Shown: positions 13,702-22,896 of the stretch, piece after piece | Layout of the letters: each line of letters opens with the position of its first letter | Numbering within the stretch: the stretch's first letter is position 1 | Assembly: GCA_039105265.1 (NCBI GenBank) | Contig: JAPFFF010000035.1 | Location: forward strand, 310,001 to 374,000 | Length of the DNA stretch: 64,000 nucleotides | From: Tritrichomonas musculus | Taxonomy: Eukaryota > Parabasalia > Tritrichomonadida > Tritrichomonadidae | Reading direction: 5' to 3' | Notes under the pieces: generated by a model | What the model was told of the DNA's origin: nothing | Seen by the model: only the letters and a program-made list of their open reading frames with translations | The model's database searches: none | Position numbers and translations under genes: made by a program

Positions 13702-14073
13702 ATATATATAGAGTGTGCATTCAACCGATAATATAGCTATATCTAACATTTTTTAAAAAAATCATATAGTAAACCACTATTTCCAGCAAAATGATTCATT
13801 TTGAAAATGAATAATGCTTAATTTTTAATTATTCTTTAAATTCGAGTTTTTCGGGTAAAAAAATGTGTTCTAAAAAAAATAAACGTTAGAGTAAAATCTT
13901 TTTCTCGAAAAAAGTTCGAGGAATAATTTCGAGGAAGACCGTTTAATTATCCGAGTTTACAAGGGACTCCCGAAAGGCATACCTGATTATTATATTATAC
14001 AAAACTAATTTAAAAAATAAAAATAAAAATTATATTAAGTAAATTTATTTATGATCAAATAAGTCATAGATGA

Positions 14074-15981
14074 TTATTCCTTGAATATTGTTCCAAATAA
14101 ATCAAAACCACCGATATTTACATTATAATTGTTCGGAGTGAGACCACAAGAAGCAAAGTTAGCTTCTTGAATGTATCTAATGTATCGATATTTACTTGCA
14201 CTATGACAAGATTTGCATTCAAAAACGCATTCAATATTAGGAAAATTTAAAACACTTTCATTCTCATGTCTATCAAGTAATTTCCAACTATATTGATCAT
14301 TTTTATCATCATAACCTACAATTCTCCAAGATCTTGGATGGTATCCTATATTTGAAGGATTTCCATTTGAATATATTAAATATGATTTCAATTGAATCTT
14401 TTTATCTATGAAATCGAATTCAATGTAACTATCCGATTCAGATTTATTCAAAAGAAATTCTCTGACTGAAGCTTCGTAATTATAGTTTGCAAAACCATTT
14501 CTAGCAGTCAAATCAATCAATCTCGCATCAGATCTTTTATGGCCACCAGCTGTAATTTTTACATTATACCTTTGTGTGTATAAAACACCTCCAGGAAAAT
14601 CTTTATCATAATATTTGTAATCGACAATTGAATTTCTGTTTTGATTTTCTTCTTTTAATCGATTGATTTCTTTTGTTAAATTATCAATTGCAGTATCATG
14701 CTTTTTATTTATTTCATCAATTTGTCTTGCATGATCTTGTTTTATTTCATCAATTTGTCTTGCATGATCTTGTTTCATTTCATCAATTTGTCTTGCTAGG
14801 TCTTCTTTCAATAATTCAACTTCATTGTTGCTCTCTTTAAGTAAATTTTTAAGATTTTCAACTTCATTTTCCAACTTCTCGATTTCTTCTACTTTCACTG
14901 GAGCTACTTCTACATTTGAAATCTGTTGATTATATTGTGTTGGTTCTTCACTTATGCTCTCAATGTAGCAAAAAACCTCATCGTAGTCAACTGAATCAAT
15001 GCAAAAAGTATTGTTTACTTCTATTTCATCATTGTCATTATCTTCTTCTTCTTCGTAGTTGATTTTTTGCTCTTCTTGGTAGTCAAAATTAAGAAAGTCA
15101 TCTTCACTTGACAAACTCAACTTTTTGTAAAGTTCTGAAAAAGTTGGACGATCTTTTGGATCTTTTGAGAGGCACTTTTCAATCATTATTTTGTGGCTCC
15201 TCTTCATTGATCCTTTTTCGATTTCTGGACGCAAACCTTCCAAGATTTTCTGTTTAAATATGAAAATTGAGATTTTTTTCTTGCCCGTGAGTAAGTTTTG
15301 GTATGCACGTTTGCCAGACAAAATTTCGTACATTAAAATCCCAAAAGAGTAAACGTCCGCCTTGGTGTTGTAGCGCTCTGTAGCGATAACTTCGGGAGCC
15401 ATGTATGCAGCTGTACCTATATCAGCCATTGATTGGCTTGTTGAGTGATTTGGATCAAAAAATTTGGAAAGGCCAAAATCTGAAATATGGGGATATAAAT
15501 CATCGTCAAGTAAAATGTTTTCTGGTTTTAGATCTCGATGAATAATGTGGAGTTTATGTAGAAGCATCATGCCACGTGCTATACCAATGAGAATAATTTG
15601 GCGCTTTGTATTATTATATTCGGAGGGGGAAAGCCCTTTCTCTTCTTTGGCAATTAAATCAGCCAATGAACCATTCTTCATGTAATCCATAAGAATTGTA
15701 ATGTTCTTGTGGTTCTCAAAGTCAACATAAGAAAAACCTCGAAACTGAATAATAGTTGGATGCTGAACTTGAATTAAAATTCGAATTTCTCGTGAAATAT
15801 AAAGCTTATTTTGATTTTTATTTTGCAAAAAATTGGTTTTCGCAGCATATTCCTTTTCTGATGTTTGATCTTTGACTAAATTAACAACTCCAAAGCCTCC
15901 TCTATTGATTTCTGTTACAATTTTATAATTGTTGACATCAAATAAATATTTTTCGCGCTGGCTTGGCGCTTGGGCTGTCAT
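14074..15981 (-). CDS. TKL-like protein kinase with coiled coil and discoidin-like C-terminal domain
   Basis: This 635-residue protein is a probable serine/threonine kinase. Residues about 19-285 form the kinase domain: glycine loop RGGFGVV at 27-33, ATP lysine K48 in YAAKT, HRDLKPEN with catalytic D150, DFG at 168-170 and APE at 195-197, so it should be active. An acidic linker (about 300-345) follows, then a coiled coil at about 366-447 containing three near-perfect 11-residue repeats (ARQIDEMKQDH type). Residues 461-635 resemble an F5/8 type C (discoidin) galactose-binding-like domain, from the LKSYLIYSNG, SWRIVGYDDKN, YRYIRYIQ and GGFDLFG stations. In trichomonads such kinases lack a signal peptide and are cytoplasmic, so the C-terminal domain may bind protein or ligand inside the cell; that is inference. 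The ATG at 15979-15981 gives a full N-lobe. Substrate unknown. Confidence 0.93.
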   Translation of the reverse strand: MTAQAPSQREKYLFDVNNYKIVTEINRGGFGVVNLVKDQTSEKEYAAKTNFLQNKNQNKLYISREIRILIQVQHPTIIQFRGFSYVDFENHKNITILMDYMKNGSLADLIAKEEKGLSPSEYNNTKRQIILIGIARGMMLLHKLHIIHRDLKPENILLDDDLYPHISDFGLSKFFDPNHSTSQSMADIGTAAYMAPEVIATERYNTKADVYSFGILMYEILSGKRAYQNLLTGKKKISIFIFKQKILEGLRPEIEKGSMKRSHKIMIEKCLSKDPKDRPTFSELYKKLSLSSEDDFLNFDYQEEQKINYEEEEDNDNDEIEVNNTFCIDSVDYDEVFCYIESISEEPTQYNQQISNVEVAPVKVEEIEKLENEVENLKNLLKESNNEVELLKEDLARQIDEMKQDHARQIDEIKQDHARQIDEINKKHDTAIDNLTKEINRLKEENQNRNSIVDYKYYDKDFPGGVLYTQRYNVKITAGGHKRSDARLIDLTARNGFANYNYEASVREFLLNKSESDSYIEFDFIDKKIQLKSYLIYSNGNPSNIGYHPRSWRIVGYDDKNDQYSWKLLDRHENESVLNFPNIECVFECKSCHSASKYRYIRYIQEANFASCGLTPNNYNVNIGGFDLFGTIFKE

Positions 15982-16345
15982 TATCTATTATAATTTTGTT
16001 ACTGGCCAATCCAAATTTTTGTTACTCGCCTATCCAATCAAATATTTGAATTAATATATTTTAGTATATATTCTCTTTAAGAATATTAGCTTTTCTAATT
16101 AAAATTATAAATGTAAATCATTTTTTAATTTATAGTTGAAGATATACTTCCAATAATTTTTTTATGTTTTAACTTTTCATAAAGAAAGTAAACTTGTTTC
16201 AAAAATCTTCACCGTTCTCTCAAATTTATAGAAAAAATAAACTATAAATTGAATAAATTTTCACAATTTTTTTCAATATTTTTTTTTCAAAAAATTTCAA
16301 TTGAGTTAAATGTTGGTCGATCTTTTGTTATTAAAATTTGTCAAA

Positions 16346-16481
16346 ATGGCTCCTAGCTCTTCTCTTTCAGAAAACGACAAAGCGAAAATTCTCTTTCGAG
16401 TTGAGAGATATGGCACACAATGAAAGTTCCAATGGCCATTGGCCCGATGTTCATCATGTGTATGATGCATATCGATCACAA
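16346..16481 (+). pseudogene. Possible relic of a Myb/SANT-like or HTH domain
   Basis: From the ATG at 16346 the sequence reads MAPSSSLSENDKAKIL, then FRVERYGTQ, then a TGA at 16421-16423 where a tryptophan codon (TGG) would be expected in a Myb-type YGTQW motif. Residues after it (KFQWPLARCSSCV, and VYDAYRSQLL in another frame) still resemble the second half of a SANT/Myb helix-turn-helix. Trichomonads have large Myb families with this YGTQW signature. The piece is short and shows at least two breaks, so it is not a working gene. It could equally be the N-terminal DNA-binding part of a DNA transposase. Confidence 0.35.
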
Positions 16482-17217
16482 TTATTACACTGATCCAATT
16501 ATAAACATTAATTATGTTGGAGAACATTAAAATACAAAATAAAAATTTAAATGATTCATAGGATAATAGATAAGGAAAGAAATATTCATTAATATACTCC
16601 AACTTTTTCATAATAATATTTGTTTTATATTCAGAAATTTTGAGAACTAAACTTAAAGTAAAAAGGCAGACCACTATTTTTTCCCTCAATTATTATGACA
16701 TAAAATATTTCTTCTCATTTTTAAAATTTTATAAAATTTTATCTCAAAATCTTATTTACCAATCTTTTTTTTTTTACGAATTTCATCAATATCTCAGCAA
16801 AAACTTCAAGCAATCGCTAAATATGCATCAAAGAATTTTTTTACTCTTTAAACATTACAATTTGTTATATTATTAGATCTATTCAGATATAAAATTTTTA
16901 ACCAATTTTCAATCAAAAACACCAAATTTCACGTAATACACTCAACAACAAGAAGCTGTCATTAAAAATTATCAGTTATGCGCCAAAAAATGTTTTTTAC
17001 TCTTTTTATTTTTTGATCATATCTCATTGAACAGCACGACATAGCGCAGTACGTATCAACTGTTTTTTTACAATAAGAAAATTATTTTTATATTAATTTT
17101 CATGAAAATAGAAAGCGATCATAATGAAAAAAAAGAGCAAAACTATTTTTTTAGTAAAACCCATTTTTATTCAATTTTAAATCATTAATCATTGAAAATT
17201 AATAAAATTCAATTGGG

Positions 17218-17339
17218 AAAAAACTCATACCATTTTTTGAATATAAAAGCGTATATACGATCAAGAATTTGAATATAAAAAAATTATAACGATCATATAA
17301 AGTATTCAAATTATATTCAATTAGTGGTCTGAGTTTTTA
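17218..17339. repeat. 122-bp fold-back repeat
   Basis: The left arm AAAAAACTCATACCATTTTT continues with TGAATATA; the right arm, reverse complemented, reads TAAAAACTCAGACCACTAAT, then TGAATATA. The arms agree over about 28 bp with four or five mismatches. A second inner pairing involves the TATACGATCA and CGATCATATA stretches. It may be a small MITE; no coding content. Confidence 0.55.
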
Positions 17340-17628
17340 CTTTCAGTTTATGATTTTTTTAAAAAAAAAAAATGTTCACCACTTATCGTTATAATTTTAT
17401 AAACAAATCATTCAAATTTTCTCAGAAAAAATTGAGAAAGTGGTGATGATTTTTGCACAAAGTTTATTTTTTGAATAAGCTCATAGAAATATTGAATGAG
17501 TTTTCACAATTTTAACTTTCCTAATAGTGGACACACTTTACATCTCATAGAATAAATGACAATAAAATGAATTGATGTAAACTTTTCAAAATTCAGTTTT
17601 TATTTAACCGTAAGTATGAAACATATCA

Positions 17629-18498
17629 TCAATAATCCTTCTTTTTTCTTATCGCATAACATCCTGTTTGTTGAAGCGCATAGATGAAACAGCAATCGTC
17701 CAATTCCTTTCTCTGTTTGCCTTTTTTGTCCACAAAGGAGGAAAATATTTGTAAAATTTCGAGATATTTTGAGACATTTGATGGGCAGTTTTCACGTACC
17801 AAATATTGAAAGAAACTTCCTCCAACGTCATTTTTTGCCTTAATATTCTGAAATTCACTAAAGCGAACTGCTTCAAAGAGGCTCCATTCGGGTATTTTTT
17901 CTGCTCCATTCTCATAAAAATATTCTGGTACAACATTCCCTATATCGAAGATGAAGTGTTTTTCTGTTAGATTTTCCATTAATTTGTTGTATATTTCAGG
18001 CGTCAATTGATAGGAATGCCATTGATTTTTGATTTTGAAAGCGAGTTTGTATTTGGCGATAATGGGTAAAGAATCTATATATTCTTCAAAGAATTCCTTC
18101 AATTTGGGAAGCAATAAGAGTCTGCCGTCCTTATCTAATCTCTCAAAGTCGATTTGCCATCTTCTTGGGGAGTATTCTCATTTTTCCATTATTTCGTCGA
18201 CGATTTGTTGCTGGGAATTGTTGTCCGTTTTGATTGGTTTTTCAGCTTGTTTGGGTTGTTCTTCTTGTTTTTCAGGTTGTTGGGCGGGGGTATTGTTCTT
18301 GCCTTTAAAATACCAGTACATAGCATCATAGTTGTCTAAATCTCCATCATACCCTTCATACTTAGCACATTCTCGGATGTCATAATAGAATTCTTCTTGT
18401 GAGTTCCAATAATATGAAAAGTCGTGTTGTAGTTTCTCGTTTATTATCAATTCAAATAGTTCTTGCAATTTTTCGGGAGTAGCTTCGGAGAGTCTCAT
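17629..18498 (-). pseudogene. Coding relic, possibly from a Polinton/Maverick-type polymerase region (fossil)
   Basis: Two minus-strand stretches read like real protein rather than random sequence. The upstream one (18178-18498) begins MRLSEATPEKLQELFEL and ends in a Gln/Lys/Pro-rich tail. The downstream one (17629 to about 18114) ends with ELDDCCFIYALQQTGC. A cysteine-rich CFIYAL-type motif of this kind occurs, as I recall, upstream of the polymerase core in trichomonad Maverick/Polinton proteins; I could not check this. If so, this is a short N-terminal piece of an old element. It is broken (at least one break), and no polymerase core, integrase, protease or capsid gene and no terminal repeats are visible nearby. 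A host gene family of unknown function is the alternative. Confidence 0.3.
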
Positions 18499-19014
18499 TT
18501 TTGCAATGAAAATAAAAATTAAAAAATATAAAAATTTATACCACTTATCATAAATGTGAAAATTTCCAAAAATTATTTTTTTCAAAAAAGTTTCAAAAAA
18601 GTTGATTTCACAGCTTTGCTGGGTCTTGCATTGCAAGTCAATAATTTTAAAAATCATTGCCTTTGGCAACTTTGCTTTGCAAATAAATTGTATACAAAAA
18701 TTTTATTTATACCTTTTTTCATATCACATGTCATACAAAAATTTTATCAAAATTATGTTCATATCACCACTTTCCATCCATTGAAAGACCTTAATTTAGG
18801 CAATTTTTTGACACAAAAAGGTGAATGCAAAATGCCCTATAGTGATAGGGGGTTTTCTGACAACACTCTGGAGGTCAAAAAAGGGCTAAAATTGGGTAGT
18901 TGGAGACCAAAAAAGTGCCAAAATTAGGGGTGTTTGAGGGGATTGAAGACCGGAGGTCTGAAATCACCGCAAACGTATACTACTCACTTCACCTTAACAG
19001 TGTGCTATTTATCA

Positions 19015-19020
<6 letters not shown>

Positions 19021-19062
<42 letters not shown>
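19021..19062. repeat. Poly-T tract, 42 bases
   Basis: An uninterrupted run of 42 T follows CATTTCTC and is followed by GAGAGAGTTGC. It is one of several very long A/T homopolymers in the window (others at 21896, 38632, 39674, 59911 and 60131). Confidence 0.97.
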
Positions 19063-19063
<1 letters not shown>

Positions 19064-19262
19064 AGAGAGTTGCATTTACTCTTAAAATTTTATTTGAAAA
19101 ATTGAATCAGTTATTTTCAAAAGCATGAGTCAGTTAATAACAGTAACAGGAGTCAGTAATTTGCAACAACGTGAGTCAGTTTTTAGCAACATCATATGAT
19201 CTCATAAAACTTTTTTTAATATTTTTGTCTTCATTTTTCTTAAATCTTATATAAAAAGATAA

Positions 19263-19665
19263 TCAAAAATATAAAATAGAAATAGAAATAGAATTTCTAT
19301 TATAGAAATATTCTGTAACCCTTGTGGACTTTGGACTATTTAATTTTTGGACTTTATTAGAGGACTTTTTTAACACTGTAAAAATCAAAAAACGTATACT
19401 TCTTAGATTTTTTGGACTTTTTAATTTATGAAATCTAATACAATATTTTGAATGATGCACGTTTAAATACGTTTTTATTCAGAATTTTTTTACTGAAATT
19501 TCAAAAGAAAATTGGATAATAATTTACTCAAATAATTAATTGAAAAAGTTGGATTTTGAATGCATGGACTTTTGGAGGTTTTCTTGGACTTGGGACTTTT
19601 AAACCTATTTAATCAAACAAACTAATTCAAATTCCACTTTTTGGACTTAACGTATTTTTTCTGCA
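19263..19665. repeat. Degenerate interspersed TTGGACTT repeat
   Basis: The core GGACT occurs about nine times in 350 bp (near 19325, 19331, 19348, 19361, 19415, 19565, 19585, 19593 and 19644), usually as TTTGGACTTT. Spacing is irregular. On the minus strand it would encode repeated Lys-Ser-Pro-like residues, but the frame is not kept open. Origin unknown. Confidence 0.5.
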
Positions 19666-19920
19666 AAGGGTTAAATATTCTACTAAAAAAATTAAACAAA
19701 CTTTATAATCTTTTTGTAAAAAGCTTTTTTAACTGTGAATACAAACTCATGGTTTTTTTGTGGAAATAATTTGTTTTTCCTTGATTAAGTGTGAGTAGCT
19801 ACCCATGGTTTTTTGAAAATTAAAGAACTCTCCAAATTTACAGCAAACCAACTCCAAAAATCAATAATTTAGGTGTTAAGGGATAAAGTAAATTATAATT
19901 CATTATATTATATTTATAAT

Positions 19921-20212
19921 AATATATAGTGGTGAGAAAAATATGTATACATATTGAATTATATGTATACGTTATGTTTCTCTTTAAGAAATTAATTACT
20001 TTTTATTTTATACTTTGAAATTATATCTTATTTCCTAATTTAATATAATTATTAAATGTAAAAAGATTTTTGTCAAAAATTAAATGAGATATTTATGAAT
20101 TTTTCAAATTAAATTATATTCAAATTTTTGAATTAACAGCCATATAACAATTGAAAATCAAGCGTATACATATTTTTCAAAGGTATACATATTATTCCGA
20201 CCACTATATATA
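19921..20212. mobile_element. MITE-like element, 292 bp, possible Tc1/mariner kin
   Basis: The outer ends are ATATATAGTGGT then, after seven variable bases, ATATGTATAC on the left, and the reverse complement on the right (GTATACATAT ... ACCACTATATAT). Second copies of the GTATAC motif lie inside both ends (19961-19973 and 20161-20173), making a nested inverted structure. Both ends abut TA dinucleotides, as expected for Tc1/mariner target sites, and there is no ORF inside. Superfamily is inference. Confidence 0.65.
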
Positions 20213-20587
20213 TTTTGTTTATTTTCATTTTTAAAATTTTTCCCCTAAAATTCTTCTTGGGGAAAAAACCCCAAAACATAAACCATTCAATTTCATTCAA
20301 TTTTTCCCCCAAATAAAGCTTGGGGATTTTTCCCCAGGGGATGAAAATCGAAAAATTTGCTATTTTTTTATTTTATAAATAATTTCTATACATGATCATA
20401 TAATTAAAAATTGCTTTCCCCAGAAAATCTGAGCAACAAATTATTTTAATATATTATTCTATTTTTTCAAATTGGAAATTAAAGGATGGATTTAAATATA
20501 CTATCGAATAAAGATAGTTTTTTATAAGTTGATCCATTAAATTCTTTTTATAAAGAAGAATATTATATAAAAATAATTTTTTTTAAG

Positions 20588-20603
20588 GTACAAATCCAGT
20601 ACG
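20588..20603. repeat. Copy of a dispersed terminus, GTACAAATCCAGTACG
   Basis: This 16-bp sequence, with similarity continuing some 15 bases further (TAAATAACAGCAA), matches one end of the element at 36422-36661. No partner end was found nearby, so it is probably a truncated or decayed copy. Confidence 0.55.
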
Positions 20604-21626
20604 CTAAATAACAGCAAATTAAAATGATATATGATATAAAAAAGCATAAAATATTTTTTTTCAATAAAATAAAAAAAATTTTTATTTATTGTAATTTTTA
20701 TAAATGAATAAATAGCTTTAATGCCATTTGTGTCCATTTTTCTGAGAATTCCATCCATAACATTGACATCAGATCTTTTAAGGCATCTTTTAGTTCTTTT
20801 TCTTTATCAAACTTTTTCTGAAAATCGTTAGGAATTTGGCCTTGCATCATGAAATGATCTTTATTCCAACGCCTGTTTTAATGTTCCTTTCATAGGTTCC
20901 CAGTCTGGACCTGTCAACCAGTATCGTATTATTTGTGTTTTATATACTTTCTTAGTGAACTTCACTACTATATGAAAAAAAACTTTTTTTTTTTTTCTTT
21001 TGACTCAAAGAATACTATATCCTCTCCAGAAGAAAATTCAGAAACTGAAATTCAATCCATTTTTGATAGACAAAGAGAAATTTAAGAACAAATTCAGACC
21101 ATTGAATATCAGATATTACTATACCAACAAGAATTAGCTTCATTAAAGCGAGAAAAAACACATCTTGATTCTTTAGTCTAATAAACACTTCATTTCTTAA
21201 TATGTCTTCTTTTATAACATCAACACCTGTAATTGAAAATATAAACCAACAAAATGATTCTATAATTTTTTTGACTTCTATTGATGAAACAAAGGTGTTA
21301 ATTTCTCGTAATATTGCTTTTATTTCTTTGTTTTTTGTTTAAAAAGAGAAAAAAATAGAAGTCAAAAAACAGAAGTCAAAAGAAAAAAAAAAGAATTCTT
21401 TGAGTCAAACTTTTTAAATTTTAAAAAATCTTTATTTTTGTTTCAAATAAAAAGAGAAAAAAAATAAAATATCTTTTTAACAACAAGTGAATATATTAAT
21501 ATAAAAATGAAAATGAAAATATTCTTTATTATATTTTTAATTTATTAATCAATTTTATGTTTCAAAAGCAAGTTCATAAGATGATCTTTTATGGAATCAG
21601 ATGTTTTGATTCACAAGTCTTGTTAT
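20604..21626. other. Unidentified coding relics and an inverted repeat
   Basis: No intact gene. On the minus strand about 20690-20990 reads protein-like in pieces (for example DFQKKFDKEKEL, YWLTGPDWEPMKG). On the plus strand about 21004-21182 reads like a coiled coil (ETEIQSIFDRQREI, IEYQILLYQQELASLKREK) and ends at a TAA. The family is unknown and both are broken. TTTGACTCAAAGAAT at about 21000 has an exact 15-bp reverse complement near 21395, bracketing the second relic. 21200-21540 is AT-rich without recognisable content. Confidence 0.45.
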
Positions 21627-21893
21627 CTAGGCCTTTATTATACTTCTATTCCGTTTTGAGTCTTCATGATAATAATTCTCAAGCATTTTGTTCTTTAATT
21701 TGTTTAATGATATGTATGGCTTATCGGCAGAAGTATTCACTCTAATCGTTATTAGAATGGCCTTTTGTACTCCCGTAAAATCATATATGCTTTTGCCCCG
21801 ATTCTTCTTAATTATGTCATCACAATAATGATGTATGCAGGTATCTTTTAAATTTGTTTTATATTTTGAATTCTTCACTTTTCTTTTGATTGC

Positions 21894-21939
<46 letters not shown>

Positions 21940-22896
21940 CTCTCATTTATCATTTTTTCTCTTTGGACTTGATAATCTTTGAGGTCTTCTGGAATATCTA
22001 ATTTAAAGGAATCGTATATTATTTGCTCCCAATAAGGGTGGTTCCATTTAATAATAGTTATGTATGAACGAATTCTCCATGAAATTCTGAATGCAGTATT
22101 TTTATTGGCCAAAACGGCCCTTGTAAAATTGAATGGCTCAATTGAATTTGTGTTGTATTTTGAATCCACCAATTCAAAAGTTTTTGATAATTCATTAACT
22201 TTTTCTTTTAAAAGTTCAATTGAATTTTTATTGTATTCAGGATCCAGATCTTCAAGTTTAGCCAAGTGATCAGGGGCTTCTGCCCATTTTATTATTTTTG
22301 TCATGAATTAAAATTGAATAATAGCTTTCAATTTTTTCTGAAAGGTCTTTCAAATCATCCTATTGAGAACAAAACTGATTTATCAATTTCTTATTCTTCT
22401 TGGAAAAATGGTTTGGGTCGAATTTTATTACCGCATCAGGTAAATGATCTTGAATTATCTTCTCATCTGTCAGGTCGCAGTCATGTATGAACAAAAGGTT
22501 GTGATGCATAAATAGCTTTTTGTAGTCAATATTTTTAAACAGAGCAATAGATTCCATGCATTTTGCATGCTTTGTTATTGATGCTAAAGTTTTGTTTTCT
22601 TCTTGTCCGTGATGAACGATGTGAAAAGCTATAATTTGATTTTTTTTTTTCAAGTCCATCATAATACCTATGCAGTTGCTTGAGTTTCGACGATGCCCCC
22701 ATGCAGCGTCAAAACCGACAGCCATGTCGTTTTCTTTAACAACTTCTCTGAACTTCTTTATGCACATATTTTCTGCAAGTTCAAGTAGCACAGGCTCTAT
22801 AAAATGAAGATAATCATAGTACACATTACGTGAAATTGGGAAATCCTTGGGGAAAAAGTGATTTGAACGAATTGGGAAGAGATTTTTTAATATCAA
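21627..22896 (-). pseudogene. Decayed DDE-type DNA transposase
   Basis: Two minus-strand open stretches lie end to end. The upstream one (22360-22896) contains VGFDAAWGHRRNSSN with a likely catalytic Asp at its residue 63, then FIHDCDLTDEK and DPNHFSKKNKK, a layout seen in trichomonad DNA transposases of the RNase H fold. The downstream one (21627-22304) contains IEPFNFTRAVLANKN, which fits the Glu-containing region of the same fold, followed by IRSYITIIKWNHPYWE. Frame and stop breaks lie between them (22305-22359), and a 44-T tract has grown inside the second part, giving a poly-lysine stretch. It is therefore not functional. It is not retrovirus-like: no reverse transcriptase or HHCC integrase is seen. 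The exact superfamily is not recognised. Confidence 0.65.
21896..21939. repeat. Poly-T tract, 44 bases, inside the transposase relic
   Basis: The run begins after TTGCAC and ends before CTCTCATTTATC. It lies within the downstream part of the transposase relic and is read as poly-lysine on the minus strand. Confidence 0.95.

Larger units (their letters stand above)
12832..14073. other. Non-coding region between satellite and first gene
   Basis: I see no gene here. The stretch holds three 23-bp tandem repeats, an imperfect hairpin, an inverted-repeat element and another fold-back sequence, each listed separately. The pentamer-rich phrase CTTTTTGAATA recurs several times (about 13114, 13137 and 13646). 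From 13700 to 14073 it is AT-rich sequence downstream of the minus-strand kinase gene with nothing recognisable. Confidence 0.7.
15982..17628. other. Intergenic region with a gene relic and a fold-back repeat
   Basis: Very AT-rich. It holds a short plus-strand coding relic near 16346-16481 and an inverted repeat at 17218-17339. An open minus-strand frame of 127 codons (16306-16689) overlaps the relic on the opposite strand and looks accidental. The remainder, including 16690-17217 and 17340-17628, shows nothing recognisable. Confidence 0.6.
18499..20587. other. Intergenic region with homopolymer, TTGGACTT repeats and a MITE
   Basis: No gene is supported. A less AT-rich stretch at about 18815-18990 (AGTGATAGGGGG, GACCGGAGGTCTG) precedes a 42-T tract. 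19263-19665 is enriched in GGACTT. A MITE-like element occupies 19921-20212. Around 20240-20345, runs of GGGG and CCCC alternate and could fold locally (TTGGGGAAAAAACCCCAA). Short open frames here are AT-driven. Confidence 0.6.

Noticed and set aside
16306-16689. 127-codon minus-strand open frame as a gene
   Set aside because: Composition is that of AT-driven noise, and the opposite strand reads better as a relic of a known domain type.
18934-19128. Open frame crossing the poly-T tract (poly-Phe)
   Set aside because: It is open only because 42 T encode phenylalanine; the flanks are not protein-like.
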